From contig NZ_JBCJKP010000001.1 of assembly GCF_039503195.1 (NCBI RefSeq), forward strand, positions 9,672,001-9,736,000: DNA of 64,000 bases, written 5' to 3'. Numbering within the stretch: position 1 is the first letter of the stretch; each line of letters opens with the position of its first letter. The stretch comes from Streptomyces mirabilis (lineage in GTDB: Bacteria > Actinomycetota > Actinomycetes > Streptomycetales > Streptomycetaceae). This document shows, one piece after another, positions 50,367 through 60,808 of this stretch. Under the pieces are notes generated by a model. That model had not been told where the DNA came from, made no database searches, and worked only from the letters and a program-made list of their open reading frames with translations. The translations under genes were made by a program, and so were the position numbers.

Positions 50367-50763
50367 GGGAAGCGGCCGAAGCGGGTGGTCTTGCCGCACC
50401 GGATGCGGTCCTGTCGGCGAGCAGTCGCCAGGCCGTCGGTGTCGAGGCGACCGAGCCGAACACGTCGGCCTGGTCCCGCAGCACGGCCAGGTCCGCAATG
50501 GCCTTGGCGCCGTCGGCGAGCATCACCGCCAGGTCGGTGGCGATCCGTCCCGGATCATGTCCGGTCCCGCGAGGCCGCAGAGGCCTGAGAGCGGTGGAAT
50601 ACGCGGCGGTCAGACCTGTGGCATCGGCAAGATCCGCAAACAACCGTGCACCGGCATGCACGACGACCCCCGAACCATCGGCACTGACACAGACCTTGGG
50701 ACGCAACCCGATTCCTGCACGTAGAAAGTGCCCTCCGCCTGGACCGACAGAACCCCTCAGCAA
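50367..50763 (-). pseudogene. IS1380-family transposase, amino-terminal fragment with deletion
   Basis: From about 50735 the minus strand reads KVCVSADGSGVVVHAGARLF, then STALRPLRPRGTGHDPGRIA and TDLAVMLADGAKAIADLAVL (first acid region). After STPTAWRLLADR it jumps, out of frame, to RIRCGKTTRFGRFP from the late part of the enzyme. AAAGTGCC and GGCACTTT near 50728 and 50790 resemble the terminal inverted repeats. Confidence 0.75.
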
Positions 50764-50895
50764 GGTTCATCGTCCCAGGTCAGGAAGGCACTTTCGCGTT
50801 TACGCCTCTACAGCAGCCACACCCAAGCGAAACGGCGAGGCCAACAAACCACCGCTAGCCGCATGCGTTGACGTGCCGGGTCGCCGGTGCCGTGG

Positions 50896-53505
50896 TCATG
50901 CGTCCGGCCTGAGGGCGAGATTCTTGCGGCTGACTCGATCGCGGTGAACCGTCGTTGCCCGGGTCAGCCCCACGTAACCGGACGCCGTGACCCGGAGGGT
51001 GTGCGGGCCAGGGTTCGCCGAGAACAAGGTGTAGAAGCCGTCCCCGACGGCGGGGTCCTCCGGCGTGGCCGTAGTGAGGGCGGTTTCGTCCGGGCTCGCG
51101 GTATCGCTGACCGTGGCGCCGACCACTCCGGCGCCGCTGGTGGCGTCTCGTACTGTGCCGACGGTCAGGCCGCCGGGTGCAGGCACGAGGACGCGGGTCT
51201 GGACGTTCACGTCATCGAGTGACCAGAAGTAGCCCCAGTCGGCGACGAAATGGAAGCGCAGCCGCACGGCTTTGTGCCCTGCGAACTGCCGGAGTGGGAC
51301 GTGCGCGGTCAGGCGCTGCGCGGAGTCGCTGACCTTCGGCCCGGTCCAGACGTTCTCCCAGGTGGCGCCGTCGTCCGTGCTGGCGTCCACGGTCATGTGC
51401 TGCTGGTTGGGGTTGTACAGGTACGCGGTCTTGAACGTGAGTTCTGCCGACTGCGCGGCGGACAGGTCGTACTCAGGGCTGACAAGCTGGCTGTCCTGAT
51501 GCGGTCCGATCGACCCGTTGTCGCTCTCGACGACGGCGAAGGAACCATTGCCGCCGGTGGCATTGCCGCGTTGGGTCGGGTCGTCGAACTCCCATCCATT
51601 GTTGGTACCGGCCGCGTTCACCACGCTCCAGCCCTGGGGCGCGGTCGCGGTGGAGTCGAACGGTTCGCCGCGGTCGGCGAGTTCGAGTCGGTAGCCGACG
51701 GCGGTGGCCGCATCGGGGTCGGCGGTCAGAGCGACGTGTGCGGTGATGGATTTGTCGCCCACCGTCACCTTCCGTGCCACGGGTTCATAGCCCGGCAGGG
51801 CGGCGGTGACGTTCAGCGTGTAGTCGCCCCCCTTCGGCAGGTTCATTTCGTATGCGCCGGTGACCGGGTCGGTCCAGACCGGGGCTTCGGGAGACCCGCT
51901 CACGGCGAGTCGGGCGTAGAGCGGCCAGCCGTGTCCCGACCCGTCCTTGACGGTGCCGTGGACGCGCTCGCGGGGGATGGCGGAGAGTCCGAAGTCGCGG
52001 GTGAGGGTCTGGCCGTCCGAGATGTCGAGGGTGACCGGTGTGGCCGTCGTGTAGCCGAAGGCCTTCACGGTCAAGTCCTTGACCGTGCCCGCCGGTAGGT
52101 CGAGCGTGTACGCCCCCTGCGTGTCGGTCGTGGCGATGTCCAGCCCGGACCCGACGGTCGCGTGGGCGACCGGCTTGCCGGTGACCGAGTCCTTGACCGT
52201 CCCGGAGAGGGTGCCGTGCGGCCCGCTGCGGAAAGCGGCCAGGCCCGCCGGTGTGCCCAGGCCGGTCGGACCGTCGTAGCCGGTGCCGGCGTTGCACAGG
52301 TATGCGACGGAGCAGGTTCCGTTCGATCCGGTGGTGATGTCGTTGAGACCGACGCCATCCGCGGCGTAGGGATAGGAGTTGGGGGAGGTGCCAGGGCGCG
52401 GAGGCCCGGCCAGCGCGTAGAGCGAGGCGATCACCGGTGTCGCGACGCTGGTGCCGCCGTAGCGTTGCCAGCCGATGCCCTGCGAGCCGTAGGTCAGGTA
52501 GACGGCAACGTTGTCGGCGACGGCTGAGACGTCGGCGACACTTCGTCCCGTGCAGCCGGTGTCCTGCTGGAAGTCCGGCTTCGTCTGGTTGGACGCGCAC
52601 CCGGAGCCCGGCCCGTAGGAGCCCCTGGTCCAGACGGTCTCCGACCAGCCGCGGGCGCTGGTCGGGTCGGCCGTCAGGGTTGTACCGCCGACCGCGGTCA
52701 CGGACGGGAGGGTCGCGGGGAAGGAGACGCCGTACTTGTTGTCGCCGCTGGCCGCGACCACGGCGACACCAGGATGGTCGTAGGAGGACCCGTAGGTGGC
52801 CAGATCGGTCGGGAAGTCACCGCTCCTGCCATAGGAGTTGGAGACGTACTTCGCACCGAGGGCCACGGCCTCGTCCACACCGGCGGCGAGGTTTTCCAGA
52901 CCGTCGTTGTCCGTCTCCACCAGCAGGATGTCGGCTCCCGGTGCCGCCGCGGAGACCATGTCCAGGTCGAGGGCGATCTCTCCCACCCAGGCGTCATTGG
53001 AGGGCGGGTAGTCGGTGCCGCCGCGCTGGTCCACCTTCTTGAAACAGCCGTTGGCGCTGGTGCAGGGCGGCAGGCCGTACTGGCTGCGGTAAACGGCCAG
53101 GTCCGCCTCGGCGTTGGGGTCGTCGTAGGCGTCGACGATCGCGATGGTCTGGCCGGCGCCTCCGCCTGCGGGCAGGCTGTAGGCGCTCTGAATGTCCTGC
53201 GGACCCAGCCCCGCGGGAACCTCGGACGAGCTCAGCCGCATCCTGGCCGACTGGTCCGTCGTGCGCATGGCGTAGCAGGCCGCGTGCCCCTTCGCCGGGG
53301 TGCCGCAGACGGGTGCCAAGTCGGACTCGGCGTCGGAAGCGTCCTGGGCCGTACTGGTCGTGGCCTGCGCGATGGTGGGCGGCGCGGCGTGTGCAAGGGG
53401 CTGGACGCCCAGGAGTGCCAGGGCCGCGACACCGAGAATCGCCGCGCCGCGATGGAATATGCGAAAGGCCGGGAACGCACCTGTCGCACGAGTGGGTATC
53501 GACAC
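50896..53505 (-). CDS. secreted S53 (sedolisin-type) serine peptidase
   Basis: The 869-residue protein has a Sec signal (cleaved after AHA, residue 40) and a sedolisin catalytic domain: Glu176 and Asp180 in GEIALDLDM, Asp255 in SGDNKYG and Ser353 in GGTSVATP. The activation domain of S53 enzymes, about 170 residues, is reduced to some 60 here. Two carboxypeptidase-regulatory-type beta domains follow (about 435-500 and 510-590), then a jelly-roll domain near 605-770 and a third regulatory-type domain. It should degrade protein outside the cell. The ATG at 53505 is used; 600 bp separate it from the upstream luxR-type gene on the same strand. Confidence 0.92.
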   Translation of the reverse strand: MSIPTRATGAFPAFRIFHRGAAILGVAALALLGVQPLAHAAPPTIAQATTSTAQDASDAESDLAPVCGTPAKGHAACYAMRTTDQSARMRLSSSEVPAGLGPQDIQSAYSLPAGGGAGQTIAIVDAYDDPNAEADLAVYRSQYGLPPCTSANGCFKKVDQRGGTDYPPSNDAWVGEIALDLDMVSAAAPGADILLVETDNDGLENLAAGVDEAVALGAKYVSNSYGRSGDFPTDLATYGSSYDHPGVAVVAASGDNKYGVSFPATLPSVTAVGGTTLTADPTSARGWSETVWTRGSYGPGSGCASNQTKPDFQQDTGCTGRSVADVSAVADNVAVYLTYGSQGIGWQRYGGTSVATPVIASLYALAGPPRPGTSPNSYPYAADGVGLNDITTGSNGTCSVAYLCNAGTGYDGPTGLGTPAGLAAFRSGPHGTLSGTVKDSVTGKPVAHATVGSGLDIATTDTQGAYTLDLPAGTVKDLTVKAFGYTTATPVTLDISDGQTLTRDFGLSAIPRERVHGTVKDGSGHGWPLYARLAVSGSPEAPVWTDPVTGAYEMNLPKGGDYTLNVTAALPGYEPVARKVTVGDKSITAHVALTADPDAATAVGYRLELADRGEPFDSTATAPQGWSVVNAAGTNNGWEFDDPTQRGNATGGNGSFAVVESDNGSIGPHQDSQLVSPEYDLSAAQSAELTFKTAYLYNPNQQHMTVDASTDDGATWENVWTGPKVSDSAQRLTAHVPLRQFAGHKAVRLRFHFVADWGYFWSLDDVNVQTRVLVPAPGGLTVGTVRDATSGAGVVGATVSDTASPDETALTTATPEDPAVGDGFYTLFSANPGPHTLRVTASGYVGLTRATTVHRDRVSRKNLALRPDA

Positions 53506-54113
53506 AAGTCGCCAATCATGACTGGGCCCTCAACTCGGGCCGGAGGAAAGCGAATACGCATGAAGTGCGGGCGATCAATTAGCCGATGCCGACTGGCGGC
53601 CTGTCAACCCCCGGATTGTTGCGCCCATATGTCGTCGTCGACCCGATCGAGACGAACCCACCGATGTCCGGTCCGGTGAAGTCGAGTGACCGGCGCCAAC
53701 CCGCCACGAATCCGGTGCGCCGTACTCCGCGCACCGGATGACCTGCTCAACCGAGGGCGGCAACGCATCCGGCCCGGCCCGTGGACCGAGCCGGCCGACG
53801 GGCTTCCCACTTGTGCAGGATCACAAATGCCGCACGGTTCGCCCTTGCCGGACAAGGTGAGCGGGCAGCAGAATGAAATCGCTCTCTCGCAGTTCCGGAG
53901 TCCGCTTCACCCGGGCGTTTTTCGTCTTCCTTCGGGAACAACGGCAATTTGGTTCGGAGAGAGCCCCGCCAGTCGCTTCCAGCCTCAATTTGCAGCGTTG
54001 GGACGGATAGTGAGAACGAATATCCGCCCGCCCCAGGAAAAGGGACACGACCCGGTGCACACGGGAAGGCGGAGTGCCCCCCTCTGCATCTGGTCGTCCT
54101 CTGGTTCCCGCTC
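53506..54113. other. 600-bp gap upstream of the S53 peptidase
   Basis: No gene supported. It holds the peptidase promoter and the region behind the LuxR-type gene. No clear terminator or operator was seen. Confidence 0.45.
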
Positions 54114-55154
54114 TTACTCGTTCGAGTTCGGTGCTTCCAGCGGCAGCCAGCCTCGTTCGGCTGCGCGGAGGGCGATCTGGAAGCGTGTTCTGGCGCCCAG
54201 TGCGGTGCCGGCCTCGCTCACGTGCTTCTGCACGGTGCGGCGGCTGATGTTGAGTACCCGGGCGATTGCGTCGTCCTTCATCCCGGTCGCCATGAGGTCG
54301 AGGATCGCCTGGGTTCGTTCGTCGATCCGCGTCGTCTCCCGGGTCTGGCGGGGGGCGGGCCAGTCCTGCCGGCTTTCCAGTGACACCGGCACCGCGTGCT
54401 TCCAGATGGCCTCGAACAGCGCGGCGAGTGCGTCGACGAGGGCAGGTGAGTGGACCACGAGTGACCCGGCCGAGGGGCGGTCGTCGTGCAGGGGCAGGAG
54501 GGCGGCGGTCCGGTCGAACAGGACCAGTTTGACGGGAAGCCGGGAGCTGAGCCGGAACTCGCCGCCTCTGGCGCTGCCCCGCAGCGCCGTCTCCAGTGAC
54601 ACCGTGTCCGTGAAGCCCTCGGTGTCGTAGACCGACCGCAGCCGTATTCCCTCGCGGAACTCCGGCTGTGCGGCATCCCCGTGATCGGAGGCATCCGTAG
54701 GCCCGGTCACATAGGGCGGCTTGGCCAGGTGCAGTACTTCTTGGGTGCTGCCCTTGAGGAGATGCGCATAGCGCGCGGTGACCTCCTCGGTGTCTTCCAG
54801 GACCTCCACCAGGTGCGGAGCCTGCGGGCGGGCCGCGAAGTCGTAGATCTCGTGAAGCTGCTCCATGTACAGCTCGGCCTGGGCCAGTTCGGCGCGCCTG
54901 CGGGCCAGCAGGGAGCCCAGGGACGAACGTGGCGGGCCGGCCTTCCACCGCGGGGGCCGGCCGGCGATGGGGATGACCAGGAGTACGTCCTCCAGAGACC
55001 GCAGTGCCGTCTCGACCTCTTCGCGCGAGGCGCCGACCGCGGCCGCCATGGTGAGGGAACTGGCGGAGGCGTGGCCCACCAGGTACTCCAGGACTCGGCC
55101 GCTGAGCGCGTCCAGCCCGATTCCGGCCCAGGGGCTGTCCGACGTCACATCCAT
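54114..55154 (-). CDS. LuxR-type transcriptional regulator with TrmB-like front
   Basis: The 346-residue protein starts MDVTSDSPW; upstream ATGs at 55184 and 55358 are in frame but add unrelated sequence. A winged-helix, TrmB-like segment near residues 15-60 (VLEYLVGHASASSLTMAAAV) precedes a central ligand-like domain, and the end is a LuxR helix-turn-helix (AILDLMATGMKDDAIARVLN, then ISRRTVQKHVSEAGTALGAR). This architecture is frequent in Streptomyces beside secreted-peptidase genes. It is divergent from the S8 protease relic and upstream of the S53 gene, so it may once have controlled both. Confidence 0.87.
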   Translation of the reverse strand: MDVTSDSPWAGIGLDALSGRVLEYLVGHASASSLTMAAAVGASREEVETALRSLEDVLLVIPIAGRPPRWKAGPPRSSLGSLLARRRAELAQAELYMEQLHEIYDFAARPQAPHLVEVLEDTEEVTARYAHLLKGSTQEVLHLAKPPYVTGPTDASDHGDAAQPEFREGIRLRSVYDTEGFTDTVSLETALRGSARGGEFRLSSRLPVKLVLFDRTAALLPLHDDRPSAGSLVVHSPALVDALAALFEAIWKHAVPVSLESRQDWPAPRQTRETTRIDERTQAILDLMATGMKDDAIARVLNISRRTVQKHVSEAGTALGARTRFQIALRAAERGWLPLEAPNSNE

Positions 55155-55376
55155 GCAGCCTGACGCTCCCGCTGTTGTGCGCATCGGTGTTGAACGTATC
55201 CCTGCGCCGCCGCCCGCGACCCAAGCGCATGTGGGCGATTGCGCGAATCCGCGACAGCCGGATCTTGTCGCGTGTGACGCGACACCGTCAAGGTGGGCTC
55301 GCTCCCACCGGTCCCGAAGACGGGACTGGGCCTGCGCAGCATCCGCCTGTACACCCATTCAAGGCGAGGGAATCCT

Positions 55377-58300
55377 TTGACACACCTCCCGTCCGGAAGA
55401 CGGCGCCGCCTGCTCGTGGTCGCGGCCGCCCTCCTGGTCACCGCGGCGACCCCGCACGTGGCCTCCTCCGCAGACACCTCGCCGGCCAACAGCCCGGCCG
55501 GCGCCACCCGCACCGCTGACAACGTTGCCGCATCCGTCGTCACCCTGGTGACCGGCGACAAGGTCACCGTCGCCCCCGGAGTGGGCGACGGCCCCGGCAC
55601 GATCACCGTTCAGGGCCCCGACGGCGAGCCCACCGGCGCCCGTGTGCTGACGGTGGGCGGCGACACCTACGTCTATCCCGACTCCGCCCGCCCCTACCTG
55701 GCGTCCGGCACCCTGGACGACCGACTCTTCGACATCTCCCGGCTCGTGGCGGACGGCTACGACGACGCGGCGCTCAAGCACCTGCCCCTCATCGTCACCT
55801 ACGGCGGCAAGGAGGCGTCCGCCTCCACCCTGCGCAGCCGCGCCGTCGCCCTGCCGGGCGACGTCACGGACGTACACCCCCTCACCAGCGTCAACGGGGT
55901 CGCCCTCGCCGCGGACCGCGAGGACACTGACGCCTTGTGGAGCGCGCTCACCGGCACCGACTCCGACTCCGACTCCGCGAAGGTGCCGGACGCCGACGCG
56001 GCCTTCCACGGCGGCGTCGCCAAAGTCTGGCTCGACGGCCGGGCCGAGGCCACCCGCATGAGCCTGGGCAGCAGCGAGAACGCCGACGGCGACACCGTGC
56101 TCGCCCGGGCCGTGAACGAGCTGAGCGCCGAGACCGGCGCCCTGTTCACCATCGCCGCCGGCAACGACGGTCCCGGTGCCCGGACGGTTCGCTCGCCCGG
56201 CACCGCCGACGCGGCCCTGACCGTCGGCGCGGTCGACTCCTCCGACGCCCTCGCCGACTTCTCCAGCCGTGGCCCCCGCTACGGCGACGACGCCCTCAAG
56301 CCCGAGATCACCGCGCCCGGCGTCGGCATCCTGGCCGCCCGGTCGCAGTACATCGCCACCGGCAGCGGTTACTACATGACCGCCAGCGGCACCTCCATGG
56401 CGACCCCGCACGTGGCCGGTGTGGCCGCGCTGGTCGCCGCCGCGCACCCCGACTGGACCGGCAGCCGCATCAAGGACGCTCTGGTCAGCACCGCCGAGCC
56501 GACCCTCGACATCAGCGCGGACGACGGCGGCAACGGCCGGGTGGACGCCGCCGCGGCCACGGCGACGCTCACCGCCACCGGCAAGATCGACGCCGGCATC
56601 CACTCGCCCGGCACGGACAAGGGCACGGTCCACTCCACCGCGGCCTGGACCAACACCGGCGACCATGCCGTCGCCGTGGACCTCGCTGTGGACGCCCCCG
56701 GCGTTCCCGACAGCGTTTTCGCCGTCTCCCCCAGCCGCGTCGAGGTCCCCGCGCACGGCACCGCGACCGCCACGGTCACCACCGACCTGGACAAGGCGGG
56801 CGACCTCCAGCGCTGGACCGGACGGCTGACGGCGTCCGCCAAAAGCGTCGCGCTGACCCGCACTCTGCTCGGCGTCAGCACCCGCCAGCAGTTGTTCCAC
56901 GTCCGTACCAAGGTCACCGGCCGCTCCGCCGAGCCCACGGACGGCGTCCTCACCTTCTACCGCAAGGGTGACGAGTACGCGGGCACCTATCTCTACGGCG
57001 GGGGCCAGTCCGACGAGCTGCTGCCGCCGGGCCTCTACACCGTCTACGCGGACTTCCGGGTCGAGGGCACACACGGCGCCGCCTCGCCCGCATGGTCATC
57101 CCGCAGGTGAAGGTGACCGGCACCACCGACCTCGTGCTGGACGGCACGAAGCTCAAGCAGGTCAAGACGGTCACGCCGAAGAAGACCGAGAACTTCTCCC
57201 GGCGCCTGGACTACTACCGCGAGTTCAAGGACGGCTCCTCGGTCGCCGACACCTCGTTGATCGGCGACGGCTACGACAGCATCTGGACGGCGCCCACGAC
57301 CGCGCCCAGTGACGGCGAGCAGTACCTCACCGCCCGCTGGCGCAACCAGGAGCCGCTGCTGTCGGTGGCCGCCGGCGGGCAGGAGTTCGACGACCTGTGG
57401 ATCATGCCCGGCTCGGCGAAGCTGTCCGAGGACGACTACACCCTCGACGTGATCCACCCGGGCGACGGTCTCGCGGAGGACTACAAAGGCATCGACGCCG
57501 TCGGCAAGGCCGCAGTGGTGCGCTGGGACTCCGACGATGAGGACACGGCGGACGACCAGATCAGGGCCGCGCAGGCCGCGGGCGTGAAACTGCTGCTGTT
57601 CGTCAACGACCTCGACGGGCGACTGCGCGAGCCCATCATCAAGTCCTCCATCGAGGTGGCGGGCCTGTCCCGCACGGAGGGCGACAAGCTCATAGCGAGC
57701 GTGGACGCGAGCACGACCGGCAGCCTGCCGCTACGGGCCGTCTCCCGACCCGACACGGACTACCTGTACGACCTGGTCCGCACCTGGAAGGGCCGCATCC
57801 CCGCCAACCCCGTCTACGCGCCCACGACCGGGCAACTGGCCCGGGTCGAGACCACCTTCCGCAACCCCACCGGCCGTGAGGTCTACGAGAACCGCTACGA
57901 CATCCACCCCTGGACCACCTACCAGGTCGGCACCAACCGGCTGAGCACGGCCGGCGCGCACCGCACCGACTACGTCAGCACCGACAGCACGTTCTCGTGG
58001 ACCGAGGAGGGCGAGCTTCAGTCCCTGTCCTACAGCGCGTCCGGATCCGTCACCTATCCGGCGGGCAGCACCACGGACGTGGAGTGGTTCGGACCCGTGG
58101 TGCGGCCACGCATCAACGGCAGCGTCCAACCGCCCGTGCGGACCGGCGACGAGGTGGACGTCATCATCCCGTCCTGGGGCGACTCCGGCGGCAGCCACGC
58201 CAACGACGTCGCCTTCGGCAGCACCGGCGCCCAGGAGACCTCGCTGTACCGCGGCGACACCCTGCTCGCCAAGGGCGGCGCCGGGGTGAGCGCGACCGTG

Positions 58301-58759
58301 CCGGCGAAGAAGGGCGTCTACCGCCTGGTGCACACGGCGACCCGCACCGCCACGGCCGCCTTCCCCTACTCGACCGACACGCGCACCGAGTGGACGTTCA
58401 CCTCCGCGGCTCCCAGGAACGGCGACGACAGCGAGCAACTCCCACTCGTCCAGCTGGACTACACCCTGCCGACGTCCGACGACGGCAAGGCAGTAGCCGA
58501 CGCCTCCCTGCTCGTCACTCCACTGCACCTGCAAGGCGGCTCCAACGCGGCGCTCAACACCCGCAAGGTCGAACTGTCCTACGACGACGGCGCCACCTGG
58601 ACGACGGCACGCCTCAGCGGCAGGGGCAACGGCAAGGTCAGCCTGCCTCTGCACGCGCCCGCCTCGGCGCAGTACCTCACGCTGCGCGTCCAGGCCGGTG
58701 ACAGCCGCGGCAACACCGTGACGCAGACCGTCGTACGCGCCGCGGGAATCGCCGGATGA
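55377..58759 (+). pseudogene. S8 (subtilisin-like) secreted peptidase, broken
   Basis: A TTG start at 55377 behind AGGCGAGGG gives a Sec signal peptide and prodomain-like region, then half a subtilisin domain. At about residue 226 the text jumps from VWLDGRAEAT to MSLGSSENADGD: the segment with the catalytic Asp (DTGxD) and His (HGTHV) is absent without a frame break. AAGNDGPG (oxyanion Asn) and GTSMATPH (Ser near residue 338) remain. Near 57085 a frameshift ends this frame at 57110; the rest continues from VIPQVKVTGTTDLVLDG at 57095 to 58759, including a PA-like and beta-rich C-terminal half. No peptidase activity is expected. Confidence 0.85.
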
Positions 58760-58971
58760 CCTCGGCGTGACCCAAGCCGCCCGGCGGTCCCGGCATGACC
58801 GCTGGGCAGCACCCGTCCGCGCCCGCCCTCGATCCGCTGGGCGGAGTTTACGTACCGCCACCCCGCATCCGCGCGGTCAGGCCACGCATGCCGACGCGCC
58901 CCTGTCCGGCGATGCCGCACAGGGTGCTCGTGAGAAACGTCCGAGTGGGCGGAGCCGGACAGAGTCCGGCT
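58760..58971. other. gap behind the S8 relic
   Basis: About 210 bp without a gene, leading into rearranged IS3 sequence. Confidence 0.4.
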
Positions 58972-59064
58972 GAGGAGCCGGCTCGGCTGCGGGCGGAGAA
59001 CGTCCGGCTGCTCAGGACGGGGAGGGAGCGGCAGGTGGAGCGCGAGATGCCGCGTCGGGTGGCC
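58972..59064 (+). pseudogene. IS3 orfA middle segment, inverted
   Basis: The plus strand reads EPARLRAENVRLLRTGRERQ, then VEREMPRRVAR, matching the leucine-zipper-like part of IS3 OrfA. It faces the opposite way to the amino-terminal part at 59091-59264. Confidence 0.55.
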
Positions 59065-59090
59065 AGGAGCACGGTCAGGACGGCCATGTG

Positions 59091-59264
59091 CTGGGCGGTG
59101 TCCACACGGACCCACATCCGCAGCGTCTCCCCGGTGATCCCGAGCTCCGCGGCCAACGCCGCGTACGCGCACCTGCCACCGCCGGCCCGGTACAACGCGA
59201 TGGAGTCCTTCCGGAACTCCTCCGGGTACGGAGACTGACGTCCTACCTTGACCTGGACCCTCAA
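59091..59264 (-). pseudogene. IS3-family orfA, amino-terminal fragment
   Basis: VKVGRQSPYPEEFRKDSIAL, then YAALAAELGITGETLRMWVR is the helix-turn-helix start of IS3 OrfA. The zipper region that should follow is found inverted at 58972-59064, so an inversion has cut the gene. Confidence 0.7.
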
Positions 59265-59395
59265 GATCCATCGTCAGGGTGTCCACGCCAAAGGATCAGC
59301 CTCATCGGCCGCGGACGGCGGGAGGCAGCGCAAGGCCCTGCTTGGCCTGCCGGTGATCTCATCGGTGTCAAATAGATGTCGTAGCAATCTAGATC

Positions 59396-59599
59396 TTCCT
59401 GCGCAGCCAGGCAGAAGCGCTGCTCGCCCGCGACCTGTTCGAGGTGCCCACCCTGACCGGGGCGCGCCTGTACGTCTTCGCGGTGATCGAGCACGCCACG
59501 CGGCGGGTGCGGATCCTGGGCGCCGGCGCACACCCGACGGCGGAGTGGATGGCGGAACCCTGCCCGAGTACCGACATGCCGCCTGAGCAGGCCGGATGA
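59396..59599 (+). pseudogene. integrase-core (rve) transposase fragment
   Basis: The frame reads [20 protein letters not shown], then [20 protein letters not shown] and [12 protein letters not shown], the first half of an rve/IS481-like core with the first acidic residue in ARDLFE. It ends after 60 residues at 59599, with no second half. Confidence 0.7.
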
Positions 59600-59943
59600 T
59601 GCATCGGCACCCGCACGGTCGGGCCATACGCTCGGCGACGGCATCTGGCGGCGCGCCGTCGACCACTACCTTCACCGCGTCAGCCACGGTTCCACCCTCA
59701 GCGGCCGGGTTCACGGTTGGGTCCTGGCTCGGGCCCGGCGCACCGAGGCTCGGACGTACTGGCAGGAAGCCCCGCGCGGCGACATCGCCGACCTCCGGGG
59801 CGGCACCACGAGACACGCTCGCCGTGCAGAGGGACGTCATGCCCGCCGTTCCTGTTCGGATCATCCTGGCCGGGCGGTGTGTCCGATGTTCCCGGCAGCA
59901 ACGGGTGATGCGCACCGAGACGGCGCCGGCCGTCGAGGGAGAC
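59600..59943. other. gap between transposase and rhamnosidase relics
   Basis: About 340 bp with no recognisable gene. Confidence 0.4.
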
Positions 59944-60177
59944 ATGACCTCGGCGTCGGGCTCCTACCGCACGCCGTACGGCGTCGCACGGACCGACTGG
60001 ACGCGCGACGCCGGGCTGTTCCGTCTCACCGTGGACGTGCCCGCGGGCAGCACGGCGGAGGTGCGTGTCCCCCTGTTCGACGGACGCGCCGAGGCACCGG
60101 CCGGAGCACGGCTGGTGCGCGACGGCGGGACCGAGGCGGTGTACGAAGTCGGCTCGGGCCATTGGAACTTCCGCTCG
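59944..60177 (+). pseudogene. alpha-L-rhamnosidase (GH78) C-terminal fragment
   Basis: SGSYRTPYGVARTDWTRDAG, then FRLTVDVPAGSTAEVRVPLF and VYEVGSGHWNF is the terminal beta-sandwich of GH78 rhamnosidases. The catalytic barrel is absent upstream, and the end runs into IS1380 sequence at 60178. A relic. Confidence 0.7.
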
Positions 60178-60434
60178 ATCACCTCACCGGTGGTCTTGCC
60201 GCACCGGATGTGGTCCTCGACGGTGGCATGGCCGCGGTGACGGACCTCCAGGAACTGGGCGGAGCCGCCACCGGAGTAGGGAGTGTCGGTGAGGAACACC
60301 TGATGGCGAAGGCCCTGGTCCTGGTCGAACAGGGACAGCTGGGCTCCGGGGTGCGGGCGTTCGCGGCGCACGATGATGCGGGTGCCAGCCGGATAGCCGG
60401 CCAGCCCGGACATCAAGACGGCATCCCCCGCCAA
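60178..60434 (-). pseudogene. IS1380-family transposase, middle fragment
   Basis: The minus strand reads YPAGTRIIVRRERPHPGAQL, then DTPYSGGGSAQFLEVRHRGH and ATVEDHIRCGKTTG, the central part of IS1380 enzymes with the late acidic residue in VEDHIR. It is fused to the rhamnosidase end. The same HIRCGKTT segment is seen in the fragment at 50367. Confidence 0.75.
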
Positions 60435-60808
60435 CTCAAGCGCTCACTCGCCAGGTGAAGCGCTCAGTCACGATCGGGGTGGGGGACTCCCGGGGCCCTG
60501 AGACTCCGGTGCCAGTCCCGCCGAGCGGACGGGGTGTCGACAGCACACCCTCCCCCCGCTTCGTTACGGGGGCGATCCGGGCCGAGGTCTGTCGTTCGAG
60601 TCGGGCGGGGGTGAGTGGCTGAAGCTGGGGCGGAGGGCTGCGTGTGCACGGTGAATCGGGAGAGCGCTTTCGGCAATTGATCTGACTCCCTGTCAGTTCT
60701 CGCTATTCTCCCGTTGCCCCCACAGGCGGGGCGGCAACAGTGAGGCCGCGGCCTTGGACCAGGGCCTGTGAGCCGCAGTCTGCCGTCCCCTCATGCCTGA
60801 GGAAGCCA
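60435..60808. other. gap and promoter region before the GT2 gene
   Basis: About 370 bp without a gene. It ends in the leader of the glycosyltransferase operon; CTGAC, five bases, GTCAG at 60682-60696 is a short inverted repeat that could be an operator. Confidence 0.45.
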
